A DNA stretch of 64,000 nucleotides from Fibrella rubiginis (GCF_017353185.1 NZ_JAFMYV010000004.1:310001-374000), one strand, 5' to 3'; positions 52,200 to 61,303 are shown, counted from the stretch's first letter. Notes: a model not told the origin generated them from the sequence alone. Numbers and translations are program-made.

Positions 52200-52868
52200 T
52201 TAGCGGGTCCAGAGAATTTTTAGCTGGTTTCGGCCACTGGTGCTGTATGACCGGTGCGAAAACGCGTAACAAATGCCACCGCCCAGAACCAGTAGTCCCG
52301 CCGGCACCAGGTTGCGATGGTCCAGATGAACGGCGAGCCTGTTGTTGTCATCGCGCCCATTAACAAAATCAGCGACCAGGTACACCACTGCCGCCACGGG
52401 CAGAATGTACGCTGCCTGACTCACAAACGGAATGCGCCGATTGATATACACCCGCCGCACGTCGGCTACGGCAAACGAAAGCGGCTGAGGCTGTTCGTAA
52501 AGTTCATTCTGGAAAGCAATCGTAAACGAGGTATCGTTGATGCTGGTGAGGGGCGACCGGTAGTGCGTTCTTTCGGTTTTGTTTTTAAAGGAAATCACCT
52601 CACCGGGAAAGATGCGGTACCGCCGAAACCGCCCCATCATACCCGTCACGTCGAGGGCCAGGTAGCGCCTTTTCAGCATAGCCCGTTTGGTCGAATCGGT
52701 AACGGGGAGCCCCTGCGCATCGAGGGTAGGCTGCAAACGGGCAGGCGATTCGGGCCGGTTGGGTGGTTCGGCCAGTTGCACGCCCGGCACCGTACCCGGC
52801 TGCGCCAGGGCCACCTGCGCCACCCAACTCAGCCACACCCCCACCACAAACACAATTCCAGTTTTCAT
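52200..52868 (-). CDS. Hypothetical exported protein
   Basis: 222 aa, no family recognised. Signal peptide MKTGIVFVVGVWLSWVAQVA (cleaved after LAQ). A mid-protein region (YRIFPGEVISFKNKTERTHY, INDTSFTIAFQNELYEQPQP) looks like a beta-rich domain found in several Bacteroidota exported proteins, followed by two weakly hydrophobic segments (AAYILPVAAVVYLVADFVNG, LVPAGLLVLGGGICYAF) near the C-terminus. Envelope location inferred. Confidence 0.75.
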   Translation of the reverse strand: MKTGIVFVVGVWLSWVAQVALAQPGTVPGVQLAEPPNRPESPARLQPTLDAQGLPVTDSTKRAMLKRRYLALDVTGMMGRFRRYRIFPGEVISFKNKTERTHYRSPLTSINDTSFTIAFQNELYEQPQPLSFAVADVRRVYINRRIPFVSQAAYILPVAAVVYLVADFVNGRDDNNRLAVHLDHRNLVPAGLLVLGGGICYAFSHRSYSTSGRNQLKILWTR

Positions 52869-52918
52869 AAACACACCGTTATACGCCCATAACCCGAAGC
52901 CACGAGGAAAGGTTGGAA

Positions 52919-53044
52919 GAAGGAGATTTACGAATGACGATGTACGAATTATGATTTATTGCTTTCGCCGGAGTACACCGGCTTTAGCCTGTTCGCGAAA
53001 GTAATAAATCGTAATTCGTACATCGTCATTCGTAAATCTCCTTC
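52919..53044. repeat. Heptad-built inverted repeat downstream of DUF502 gene
   Basis: Arms 52919-52967 and 52996-53044, exactly 49 bp (seven units of 7) with two mismatches. Units ATTTACG, AATGACG and variants; ATTGC near the loop. Its right end overlaps the DUF502 stop codon by two bases. Confidence 0.95.
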
Positions 53045-53636
53045 ACTTCCCACTCACTCCGCCCGACACGATGAGCTTCATGACGTCGGCACTGGGCAGG
53101 TTGAGGAGTTTGACGTTTTCGGCGGGGACGATGTAGAGTTCACCCGAAAACGCATAGGAATGCGGCAGGTAGACCATGATGGCGTCGGTGATGCCCAGGC
53201 GCGAGAGGTCGGTCTGAGTGATGAAGCCAATCTTGCGAACGCCCGCCTCTCGGTTCATCATGACAAGTACGGGCTGATTGAATTTTTTCTTGTCACCCAC
53301 AAAGGCCGAAATCAGGTCTTTAACGGAGAAATAAATCAGGCTCACCAGCGGCAAATGCCGGATAGACCCTTCCACCAACCCCGCAAAGGATTTGGGTAAC
53401 ACGGTGGAAATCAGCACACCCGACCCCAGAATGATGCCGAACATGATCAGAAAGCCAACACCGGGCATGTCGATAGGTACCAGTCCGTCGACCCAGATAA
53501 ACACGCTGTAGATGATGTAGATGGTGAGCCCCAGCGGAGTGACGCCCAACAGCCCCCGCCCGAAATAAGTGACCAGGCGATTAATGATTTTTCTGTACAC
53601 GGTGAAGAAAGTCGATAGTCGTAAGTCGATAGTCAA
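53043..53636 (-). CDS. DUF502 family membrane protein
   Basis: About 197 aa. Two N-terminal membrane helices (GLLGVTPLGLTIYIIYSVFI and GVGFLIMFGIILGSGVLIST) are followed by the conserved DUF502 soluble region (LPLVSLIYFSVKDLISAF, GFITQTDLSRLG, VYLPHSYAFSGELYIVPAEN). Function unknown. The ATG at 53636 lies inside the neighbouring inverted repeat; a GTG at 53600 would start the protein at the conserved RKIINRL segment and may be the true start. The stop codon touches the next palindrome. Confidence 0.9.
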   Translation of the reverse strand: MTIDLRLSTFFTVYRKIINRLVTYFGRGLLGVTPLGLTIYIIYSVFIWVDGLVPIDMPGVGFLIMFGIILGSGVLISTVLPKSFAGLVEGSIRHLPLVSLIYFSVKDLISAFVGDKKKFNQPVLVMMNREAGVRKIGFITQTDLSRLGITDAIMVYLPHSYAFSGELYIVPAENVKLLNLPSADVMKLIVSGGVSGK

Positions 53637-53715
53637 TAGTCGGTTGCGGCCCGATGCCTCGGCGCGAAGCTACTCACGCGCCAGCCGACTATTGACTATC
53701 GACTTACGACTATCG
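53610..53715. repeat. Heptad-built inverted repeat between divergent genes
   Basis: Perfect 31-bp arms 53613-53643 and 53685-53715. Units AGTCGAT and AGTCGTA alternate at exact 7-base steps from 53610, with GGTTGC before the loop. It lies at the start of the DUF502 gene and before the divergent Ldh gene, so it is not a terminator by position. Confidence 0.95.
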
Positions 53716-53729
53716 CCTATTTTTGCTTC

Positions 53730-54797
53730 ATGATTCATGCCAAGCCGCTGCGCTCGTTTACCGAGCAAATTTTCAGGGCCATCGGGTGTTCCGATACCGA
53801 TGCCCAACTCGCCGCTGATGTACTGATTGCTGCCGATTTACGGGGCGTCGACTCCCACGGCGTAGCGCGCCTCCCTGGGTACGTGCGGCTGTTTGACCAC
53901 GGTCGGCTTAACCCCACGCCCACGATTCGGGTGGTGCACGAAACGCCCTCCACGGCCGTAGTCGACGGGGACCGGGGGCTGGGACTGGTGGTGGGCCCAT
54001 GGGCTATGCGCGTGGCTATCGAAAAGGCCCGCATGGCGGGTACGGGCTGGGTGGCGGTGCGCAACTCCAACCATTTCGGCATTGCGGGCTATCATGCTCT
54101 GCTGGCCGTAGACCACGATATGATCGGGCAGGCCATGACTCATGCCGCGCCGCTGGTAGCCCCCACCTTTTCGCTCGATAAACTACTGGGCACCAACCCG
54201 ATAGCTGTAGCCATTCCCGCCGCTACGGAGCCGCCTTTTCTGGCCGATTTTGCCTCCACCGCCGTGGCCTACGGCAAGCTCGAGATTCTGCAACGCAAGG
54301 GTCAGCCCATTCCCGAAGGCTGGGCACAGGATGCCGACGGTCGGCCCACTACTGATGCCTACGCCGTGAAAAATGGCGGCGCCCTGCTGCCACTGGGGTC
54401 CGACCGCGAACATGGCAGCCACAAAGGCTACGGGCTGGGGGCCATTGTCGATATTTTTTCGGGCGTACTCTCCGGGGCAAATTACGGGCCGTGGGTGCCC
54501 CCGTTTGCCACGGCGGGGTTCATGACTGCCGACGAGGGCGTGGGCGTGGGAACGGGCCATTTTTTCGGGGCCATGCGCGTTGATGCTTTCCGCCCTGCCG
54601 ACGATTTCAAGAACCATATGGACACCTGGATTCAGCGGTTCCGGTCGGCCAAAGCCGTAGAGGGTCAGCGTGTGCTCGTCCCCGGCGACCCGGAGCGCGA
54701 GATGGAAGCGCAACGGCTGGTTGAGGGGATTCCCGTGCACGAAACGGTGCTCAAAAGTTTGGAGGAACTCGGTGAACGGTTTGGGGTAACGTTATGA
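53730..54797 (+). CDS. Ldh family oxidoreductase (malate/L-lactate dehydrogenase type 2)
   Basis: NAD(P)-dependent 2-hydroxyacid dehydrogenase of the non-Rossmann Ldh_2 fold, 355 aa. ADLRGVDSHGVARLPGYVRL (residues 32-51) has the catalytic histidine, then NSNHFGIAGYHAL and GTNPIAVAIPA, DFASTAVAYGKLEI, GSHKGYGLGAIVDIFSGVLS. Possible substrates are malate, lactate, ureidoglycolate or sugar acids. It heads a run with two glycosidase-type genes, so a sugar-acid substrate from plant or algal glycans is an attractive guess. Confidence 0.93.
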   Translation: MIHAKPLRSFTEQIFRAIGCSDTDAQLAADVLIAADLRGVDSHGVARLPGYVRLFDHGRLNPTPTIRVVHETPSTAVVDGDRGLGLVVGPWAMRVAIEKARMAGTGWVAVRNSNHFGIAGYHALLAVDHDMIGQAMTHAAPLVAPTFSLDKLLGTNPIAVAIPAATEPPFLADFASTAVAYGKLEILQRKGQPIPEGWAQDADGRPTTDAYAVKNGGALLPLGSDREHGSHKGYGLGAIVDIFSGVLSGANYGPWVPPFATAGFMTADEGVGVGTGHFFGAMRVDAFRPADDFKNHMDTWIQRFRSAKAVEGQRVLVPGDPEREMEAQRLVEGIPVHETVLKSLEELGERFGVTL

Positions 54798-54865
54798 AGG
54801 GGTAGTTTCAGCAGGATAGTTTCAGCCCAAACTGCCTTTGCCAAGAGACGCTAACACATCCCGTT

Positions 54866-55897
54866 ATGAAACACGTTGTCTTACTCCTGCTTGCCTGCCT
54901 CATCACGCTGTCGTCAATGGCACAGCGCACCTTCACAAACCCGCTGAAACCGTCGGGACCCGACCCGTGGGTGCTGCAAACGGGAGGCTGGTATTACTAC
55001 ATGAACACCACGGGGCGTGATCTGACCCTCTGGCGAACGCACAACCTCGCCGACCTGGGCACTGCCGAAAAGAAAGTCATCTTCACGCCCCCCACCGGCA
55101 CCGGCTATTCCAGGGACCTGTGGGCGCCTGAAATTCATTTTCTGGACAACAAGTGGTATGTCTACTTCGCCGCTGATTCACTCAACAACCTTACCCACCG
55201 AATATGGGTACTCGAAAACACCGCCGCCGACCCCTTTACGGGTACCTGGACCGTGCGGGGCAAAATCGGCGACCGCGACGACCACTGGGCCATTGACCTG
55301 TCGGTGTTCGATTTTGGGGGAAAACGCTACGCTGTCTGGTCGGGCTGGGAAGGCACCAAAAATGGGCAGCAGGACATCTATATTAGCCGGATGACCAATC
55401 CCTGGACGCTGAAAAAAGGGAAGCGCACCAGAATTTCGTCGCCTACGTATGCCTGGGAGCAGCACGGCGACATGTCGGCAGAGGGGATCAAAAACGGGGA
55501 GCCAGTACGGATTCTGGTCAATGAAGGTCCCGAAGCCCTGCAACATGACGGCCGGTTGTTTGTGGTGTATTCGGCCAACGCCTGCTGGCTCGACTACTGC
55601 CTGGGTCTGCTCACCTATCGGGGCAAAGGCAATTTGCTGAAGGCCAAAAACTGGATCAAATCGCCCACGCCCGTATTTACGCAGGCGCCTGAAAATGGCG
55701 TATATGCACCCGGCCACGGTGGCTTTTTCGTCGATGGCAAAGGCCAGAACTGGATGATCTACCACGCCAACCCCACCGGCACCGACGGCTGCGGCAACAA
55801 ACGCGCGCCCCACATACAGCCCTTTGCCTGGAACGCCGATGGCTCACCAAACTTTGGTAAACCTATCCCGAAAACGCCAATGGCCGGGCCGCAGTAA
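54866..55897 (+). CDS. Secreted glycoside hydrolase family 43
   Basis: Five-bladed beta-propeller glycosidase (arabinofuranosidase or xylosidase type), 343 aa. Signal peptide MKHVVLLLLACLITLSSMAQ, then NPLKPSGPDPWVLQ with the general-base Asp, HWAIDLSVFDFGG with the middle Asp, and ILVNEGPEALQHDG with the acid Glu. The sequence is closest in feel to GH43 subfamily 26-like proteins. It ends 3 bases before the next gene, so the two are one operon. Confidence 0.9.
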   Translation: MKHVVLLLLACLITLSSMAQRTFTNPLKPSGPDPWVLQTGGWYYYMNTTGRDLTLWRTHNLADLGTAEKKVIFTPPTGTGYSRDLWAPEIHFLDNKWYVYFAADSLNNLTHRIWVLENTAADPFTGTWTVRGKIGDRDDHWAIDLSVFDFGGKRYAVWSGWEGTKNGQQDIYISRMTNPWTLKKGKRTRISSPTYAWEQHGDMSAEGIKNGEPVRILVNEGPEALQHDGRLFVVYSANACWLDYCLGLLTYRGKGNLLKAKNWIKSPTPVFTQAPENGVYAPGHGGFFVDGKGQNWMIYHANPTGTDGCGNKRAPHIQPFAWNADGSPNFGKPIPKTPMAGPQ

Positions 55898-55900
55898 CCT

Positions 55901-58189
55901 ATGCCAACATACCTGACATTCCTGCTGCTCTTTATCAGCCTCGGCCTCCACGCCCAGCCAACGATGTCGCTGGGTGCGTTGCCCGACGGGCAGACCGTGC
56001 GGTTTATACAGAACAAGGATAAAACATACGGCATTGCCATTGGACCGCGCTTTCGGCAACCCCAACCAGTAGACTGGCTGGTCATACTACGCGACTCAAC
56101 CAACCAGGCGGGGGCCGTCAGCAATGCGTATGGGTACACTACCGTTCGCGTGACGGGCAGGAAAGCCGTGTGCCGGGCAGTAGACACCCCTGACCCGGCA
56201 GAACAAGCTATGCTGGTGGAGGACGAATGGACACTCGCGGGCGACGAACTGCGCGTGGTCCGGACACTTCGCATCTTAAAAGACCCCGCCAAAGGCTACC
56301 AGTCGTGGATCAATACGGAGTTGCACTTGCGGCAGGATACACCCAATAGCACACGAACGGATTATGACCTGTTTGTGCCTGGTATGGTCTACGGCACCCT
56401 GCAGAACCTGCCACCCAAAGCAATTGGCGGGCCTCTGTCCTATCCAAACACCGCTGAAGGGGGCCTGATGATTCGCGAAGATCGCCTGCCCCTGCCAATG
56501 GTGAGCCTGCGGTGGGCCGACGGCTCGTCGGTTCTGGTGCTCAATCCACAGCCCAACGGCGCAACAACCCTACAGGACAGCGAAGACTTCCGGCAGGTAG
56601 ACGGGGCAACTCAACAACAAACAGAACCAGTGTGGCTGGCCGATGAACGCTTTGGGTTCGGCTCACTGCTGGCCGGCCACGACAGCAAAGGCATTACGTT
56701 TGGCTATACCTACCCCGGCTCAGAAGCGCCCGTTACCTACCGGGGTAACACCTACCCCGACGTGGGCGTATCCGCGCAGCGGCTGCGCTTTTTTCCGCTG
56801 AAAAAAGGCCTGACAAAATCATTCAGCCTTGTCTTTCGCTTCACCAAAACGCCCGACTTCCCGACGCTGATGCGCGAAAGCTGGCGGTGGGCGTGGCAGC
56901 GACTCAACCCGGCGGTTCACCTGCACGACCTTACTGTGGCGCGGCAGGCGCTGATCGCGCAGTTGAGCAGTCAGGTGGAGGAACGCACCTTGCCTGATGG
57001 CTCGCGGCTGACGGGTATTCCTAACTGGCGACCGGCGGTGTCATCTGACAAACGCAACCGCGACGCCATGTGCATAATGGGTTTTACGGGTAAAGCCCTC
57101 GAATCGGCGGAGTTTCTGCTCTGGGCGGCCGACCACCTGCGCGGGCAGGTCCCCGCCGATTCCCTGGCTGCTTATCGCCGAAAAGGGACAGGACTGTTCA
57201 ACACGTTTGTAAAGCGCGTAAAACTAGGCCCACCCAACGCTGAGGGCTACAACATGGACACCGGCACCCTCGGCGACGCCTACCCCAACGATGGTGTGGG
57301 CTACCTGCGCTCCTACAGCGACGACCTAAAGGCTACCCTCCGGGCCATCCGCCGCGAGGCCAAAGCCGGTCGGCAGCACCCCGACTGGCTGGCCTGGGTC
57401 CGCTCCTTCGGCGACTGGCTCCTGACCCAACAACGCCCCGACGGCGGCATTCCCCGTTCCTGGAAAACCGGTTCTGGTGTCGTGCAGGATACGTCTACTA
57501 CGTCGGGCTACAATGCCATTCCGATGCTGGTGCTGTTGAGTCAACAAACTGGCAACGATAGTTACCGAAAAGCGGCCATCCGGGCGGGTGAGTTTGCCTG
57601 GCAACGCAGCGGACAGCGGTTCGGGCGGTTTACGGGCGGGACAATTGACAACCCCAACGTGGTTGATAAAGAGGCCGGCACCCTTTCGCTGGAAGCGTAC
57701 CTGGCCCTGTACGAAGCCACCAAAGAAGCGAAATGGCTCGACCGCGCCAAAGCCGCCGCCGATTTCGCCGCCACCTGGATCTACGGCTGGAACGTGCCCA
57801 TGCCCGTAGATGCCCCCGACTCGTCGCTGGCCTGGAAACGCGGTGTATCTACGGTTGGCGTTCAGCTTATCGCCACTGGTCACTCGCTCGTTGACCACTA
57901 CATGGCCTTCGACGCCGACGAATACGCTCGCCTCTACCGCTACACCAACGACCCGTTCTACCGCGACATCGCCCGGCTGATGCTCCATAATTCGCTCAAC
58001 ATGACCGCCCTGCCCGGAAGCGTCTACGACCTGCGCGGTCCCGGCTGGCAACAGGAACACTGGAGCCTGGCCCCGTGGCGAGGGCATGGATTTCATCGGG
58101 GCTGGCTACCCTGGGTATCGTGCAGCCACCTGAACGGCCTGATCGGTTTGGAAGAATTCGACGCAGCACTATACCAACGGTTGAAGTAA
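55901..58189 (+). CDS. Secreted six-hairpin glycosidase-like protein
   Basis: 762 aa. Signal peptide (MPTYLTFLLLFISLGLHAQ); N-terminal beta-sandwich (about 25-330); then an (alpha/alpha)6 barrel with regularly spaced aromatic helices (GFTGKALESAEFLLWAADHL, DSYRKAAIRAGEFAWQRS, LSLEAYLALYEATKEAKWLD, SLVDHYMAFDADEYARLYRY). This fold is shared by GH families such as 88, 105 and 127. I cannot assign the family or catalytic residues. Being coupled to GH43, it should act on the same glycan. Confidence 0.82.
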   Translation: MPTYLTFLLLFISLGLHAQPTMSLGALPDGQTVRFIQNKDKTYGIAIGPRFRQPQPVDWLVILRDSTNQAGAVSNAYGYTTVRVTGRKAVCRAVDTPDPAEQAMLVEDEWTLAGDELRVVRTLRILKDPAKGYQSWINTELHLRQDTPNSTRTDYDLFVPGMVYGTLQNLPPKAIGGPLSYPNTAEGGLMIREDRLPLPMVSLRWADGSSVLVLNPQPNGATTLQDSEDFRQVDGATQQQTEPVWLADERFGFGSLLAGHDSKGITFGYTYPGSEAPVTYRGNTYPDVGVSAQRLRFFPLKKGLTKSFSLVFRFTKTPDFPTLMRESWRWAWQRLNPAVHLHDLTVARQALIAQLSSQVEERTLPDGSRLTGIPNWRPAVSSDKRNRDAMCIMGFTGKALESAEFLLWAADHLRGQVPADSLAAYRRKGTGLFNTFVKRVKLGPPNAEGYNMDTGTLGDAYPNDGVGYLRSYSDDLKATLRAIRREAKAGRQHPDWLAWVRSFGDWLLTQQRPDGGIPRSWKTGSGVVQDTSTTSGYNAIPMLVLLSQQTGNDSYRKAAIRAGEFAWQRSGQRFGRFTGGTIDNPNVVDKEAGTLSLEAYLALYEATKEAKWLDRAKAAADFAATWIYGWNVPMPVDAPDSSLAWKRGVSTVGVQLIATGHSLVDHYMAFDADEYARLYRYTNDPFYRDIARLMLHNSLNMTALPGSVYDLRGPGWQQEHWSLAPWRGHGFHRGWLPWVSCSHLNGLIGLEEFDAALYQRLK

Positions 58190-58248
58190 CGGGTTGGCAT
58201 ATGAATCAATTTAGATAACATTTGCCCCTGTTGTTTCGTCTTTATAGT

Positions 58249-59400
58249 ATGACTCAACGCACCATTCTGACATTAGGAGCCAGCCTGCTTTCGGCGGCAA
58301 CCTTGTTTACGCATTGCAACCAAAAGCCAAAACCCGACGATGTGGCGCTGCATCTCCGCGCGGCCCGGCACATGGCCGATTCTCTGGGTATCGACACCAC
58401 ACGCTATGCATCGACAAACCCGGAGACGCTGGAAAAGCTGCTAACCGAGATCAGGTACGGGCAGAAACCGACTGACCAATCGTTTAGCAAACTGCCCGAA
58501 AAAATAGATACGGCCGTGATTGGCTCAGCCATGCGCACGGCGGATCCAGTGGCGGCGTTACAGGCTAAAAACCCCGTTTTCGCACCATACAAGGCCCTGC
58601 TTACGCAGTATAACCAGGTGAAGAAAACGGCCACGCCCACGCAGCTGGCCGAGATCAGGCAGACGCTCAATTTCTACCGCTACCTCAACCGGTTTGCTAC
58701 CGACAAGTTTATTGTGGTTAACATCCCCGCAGCCCGCTTGGCGGTGTATGACAAAGCCGGAAACCGCGAATTACCGATGGCCGTGATTGTGGGGAAGGCC
58801 GACAAATCGACGCCCCGGTTCAATTGCTACCTGACCGATATTGTGGCCTACCCTTACTGGAATGTGCCCCAGGGCATTGCAATGAAGGAGATTGTGCCAA
58901 AAGTGCAGGCAAACGCCAGCTACCTCGACAGTCAGAACATGGAAATACTGGACAGCCATGATCAGCCCGTCGATCCTGAATCCATCGATTGGGCAAGCGT
59001 ATCGACGTCAAATTTTCCGTATCGGTTCCGGCAAACGTCGGGTTGCCATAACTCACTGGGACTGATCAAGTTCACCCTCAACGGTCCGCCTGCCATTTAT
59101 TTCCACGACACCAACGCCCGTCAGCTTTTCGACCAGACCACCGACCACTGGCGTAGTCACGGTTGCGTACGGGTAGAGAAACCCGTGGAACTGGCCAACT
59201 TCGTGCTGGGTGCCCCCAAATTTGATCAGGGTTTCTACGATCGCTGCCTCACCGACCAAACGCCAAGTACGTTTAAACTACCCAAACCCTTTGCCGTATT
59301 CGTAACCTACAACCTCGCCGACGTTGACGAAACGGGTAAGCTGGTGTATTACAAAGACGTATACGGCTTGGGAAAGGCAGGTTCAATCGCAAGGCGCTAG
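58249..59400 (+). CDS. L,D-transpeptidase (YcbB-like)
   Basis: Forms 3-3 cross-links or attaches proteins in peptidoglycan. An N-terminal lipoprotein-like signal (AATLFTHC) is followed by a helical scaffold region and the YkuD domain: VVNIPAARLAVYDKAGNREL, VGKADKSTPRF, YWNVPQGIAMKEIVPKVQAN, and the active site HWRSHGCVRVEKPVELA with the catalytic Cys in SHGCVRV. 383 aa from 58249. Downstream are two convergent genes of another YkuD-type family. Confidence 0.92.
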   Translation: MTQRTILTLGASLLSAATLFTHCNQKPKPDDVALHLRAARHMADSLGIDTTRYASTNPETLEKLLTEIRYGQKPTDQSFSKLPEKIDTAVIGSAMRTADPVAALQAKNPVFAPYKALLTQYNQVKKTATPTQLAEIRQTLNFYRYLNRFATDKFIVVNIPAARLAVYDKAGNRELPMAVIVGKADKSTPRFNCYLTDIVAYPYWNVPQGIAMKEIVPKVQANASYLDSQNMEILDSHDQPVDPESIDWASVSTSNFPYRFRQTSGCHNSLGLIKFTLNGPPAIYFHDTNARQLFDQTTDHWRSHGCVRVEKPVELANFVLGAPKFDQGFYDRCLTDQTPSTFKLPKPFAVFVTYNLADVDETGKLVYYKDVYGLGKAGSIARR

Positions 59401-59413
59401 TAGAATTGTGCTA

Positions 59414-59447
59414 AGGCTACGCGGCAGCAACCCAGCACGCGTAGCCT
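59414..59447. terminator. Hairpin between convergent transpeptidase genes
   Basis: AGGCTACGCG pairs perfectly with CGCGTAGCCT over a 14-base loop. Its right arm overlaps the stop codon of the minus-strand gene (59446-59448). Confidence 0.75.
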
Positions 59448-60147
59448 ACGACTTGCAGAACGTTGACCGTTTCAGATACTGCTGGTCGGGGGAATAGATA
59501 AACAGGCATGAACCGCCTGCGATGGCTCGCACAATGGGTGAACATTCGGAGGTAGACACAGCGGGGCACCCCTGGCTGCGACCTAACCGACCGGTTTGGC
59601 GGATAACGGATTCGCTCACATAGGGCGCACCGTGCATCACAATGGCGCGGGAGAAGGCGTTATCGTTAATGCCTTTTTCCAGCCCCTGCAACTGCATCGA
59701 CAGGCCATGTTTGCCCTGATACAGACCCAGCGTTTTGTAGAACCCCAGGCTGGATTGAAACGACGAATTTAGGTTAGAGAACCGCTTCGCCAGCAACTCG
59801 CCTGAGTTGCGGCCGTGGGCTACGTACGTGTGAAACAACAATTTCTGCTTTGCCAAGTCAATAATATACAGTCGCTTGTGACTCGACGGCTGACTCATGT
59901 CTACAATAGACAACAGAGGCTTTGCGCCGGTCACCTGTTGCATACCCCGAACAGCCAGGTCAAATACGTCGCGACTCAAGCCACTGGAAGCCAGATTCAG
60001 TTGGTCATAAACCAGCAGAAACGGATGAGTGGGTGGGGCAACGTGCGCTATAACGGCGGCAGCGGGGCGGTGGGTTGTTGGGGCCTTTTCAGAGCTGGTC
60101 ATGGCCAGGCAGGATACTGACAGAGCGGCGAACAACAATCGATTCAT
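59446..60147 (-). CDS. Murein L,D-transpeptidase catalytic domain family (YkuD_2), copy 1
   Basis: 233 aa from 60147, with a signal peptide (MNRLLFAALSVSCLAM). The YkuD_2 core is clear: LLSIVDMSQPSSHKRLYIID, LFHTYVAHGRNSGE, NLNSSFQSSLGFYKTLG, IVMHGAPYVSE, and GRSQGCPAVS holding the presumed nucleophile Cys. The family is related to L,D-transpeptidases by sequence; activity in most members is untested. The paralog at 60350 lies upstream on the same strand. Confidence 0.9.
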   Translation of the reverse strand: MNRLLFAALSVSCLAMTSSEKAPTTHRPAAAVIAHVAPPTHPFLLVYDQLNLASSGLSRDVFDLAVRGMQQVTGAKPLLSIVDMSQPSSHKRLYIIDLAKQKLLFHTYVAHGRNSGELLAKRFSNLNSSFQSSLGFYKTLGLYQGKHGLSMQLQGLEKGINDNAFSRAIVMHGAPYVSESVIRQTGRLGRSQGCPAVSTSECSPIVRAIAGGSCLFIYSPDQQYLKRSTFCKS

Positions 60148-60220
60148 GCAGACGAAGGGGTTTCGTTTGTACCGGAAACACAATAACGAATAGTCTACCG
60201 GTTTGATTCGGTAATGGGCG

Positions 60221-60347
60221 TTAAAAAGGGCTAAAACCCAGAGACACCCGGAGGTCCGCGAAGCTACACAGAGTTGTTACTTCCTGATAAAAATCTCTGT
60301 GTAGCTCCGCGGACCTCCGGGTGTCTCTGGGTTTTAGCCCTTTTTAA
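60221..60347. repeat. 53-bp-arm inverted repeat between the YkuD_2 paralogs
   Basis: Arms 60221-60273 and 60295-60347, one mismatch in 53. It starts three bases after the stop of the upstream paralog (60350, minus). It has no clear 7-base periodicity (AAACCCAGAGACACCCGGAG), so it is placed outside the heptad class. Confidence 0.94.
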
Positions 60348-60349
60348 CC

Positions 60350-61060
60350 TTACTGGCTAGCCAGTAACCGAGGTACCGGGTTCACAAACGTCGACTGGGC
60401 CAGATAGCGCTTGTCGGGGTAGTAGATAAACAGCGTGGCCCCGCCTTCTACAGCGTCAATGATGGGCGTACAGACCTTGTTGGGCACGGCGGGGCACCCT
60501 TGACTGCGACCCAGCATACCCGTGTAGCGAATGGTGTCTTCACACACATAATCGGCCCCGTGAAGCACGATGTTCCGGGCAAAAACCTTGTCATTGATTC
60601 CCGGCTCAAGGCCTTTGAGTTTCATTGACCAGCCGTGCTTACCCCAGTACCGACCCATAGCCCGGTAGAAACCCAGGCTCGACTGCATGGATGACCCTTC
60701 ATTAGAAAACCGACTTGGCCGTAATGCCCCTGACCCCTGCCCGTGGGCTACGTAGGTATTGAACAGGAGCTTTCTTTTCGACAGGTCAATGACATAGAGC
60801 CGCTTATGATTTGATGGCAGGCTCATGTCGGCTACCAGCAGGATCGGCTTGGGCTTGGGCACATACTTCATGCCTCCCAAAGCCAGTTCGTAGGCCACCC
60901 GCGACAGGCCACTGTCTTCCAGCAACAGGTCGTCATAAACATGAAACAGCGGATTGGCCGACGTGGTACAGGTGCGCACCTTTGGCACACGCCCAGCCCA
61001 CCGCAACGGCGCAGCAGCGAGGCAGATCAGGGCCAGCAGACACAGTAAAAGAATACGCAT
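60350..61060 (-). CDS. Murein L,D-transpeptidase catalytic domain family (YkuD_2), copy 2
   Basis: 236 aa from 61060 with signal peptide (MRILLLCLLALICLAAAPLR). Same motif order as the neighbouring copy: ILLVADMSLPSNHKRLYVID, LLFNTYVAHGQGSG, SSMQSSLGFYRAMGRYWGKH, NIVLHGADYVCE, GRSQGCPAVP. The copies agree at roughly half of positions and end alike (STFVNP, STFCKS), so the duplication is old. The start is set at the signal peptide, seven codons inside the longest frame. Confidence 0.9.
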   Translation of the reverse strand: MRILLLCLLALICLAAAPLRWAGRVPKVRTCTTSANPLFHVYDDLLLEDSGLSRVAYELALGGMKYVPKPKPILLVADMSLPSNHKRLYVIDLSKRKLLFNTYVAHGQGSGALRPSRFSNEGSSMQSSLGFYRAMGRYWGKHGWSMKLKGLEPGINDKVFARNIVLHGADYVCEDTIRYTGMLGRSQGCPAVPNKVCTPIIDAVEGGATLFIYYPDKRYLAQSTFVNPVPRLLASQ

Positions 61061-61240
61061 ACGCTTGATGGGTGGCTGCACCGACTGGCTTAGCCCGGTG
61101 GGTGAATTACGTCTATAAAATTACTCGACAGTTGGCGAATGCGCAACACATACCCTACTCAAAAGGCCCCCAGCCATGCGGCTTAAATCCTGCTTTTCGC
61201 TCCCGTTGCTACCGGCTAAAAATAATTTGGATCAAACTAC

Positions 61241-61272
61241 TTGATTATGAGAAGGAATATCCATTTACTTTG
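61241..61272 (+). promoter_or_regulatory. Possible promoter of creD
   Basis: TTG at 61241-61243 and TTACTTTG at 61265-61272, 21 bases apart, are close to the Bacteroidota pattern TTG-N19to21-TAnnTTTG, with one mismatch in the -7 box. The ATG follows at 61304. Confidence 0.4.
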
Positions 61273-61303
61273 TTTTTCAAAGTACTTTTAAAACCAGCAA
61301 GTG

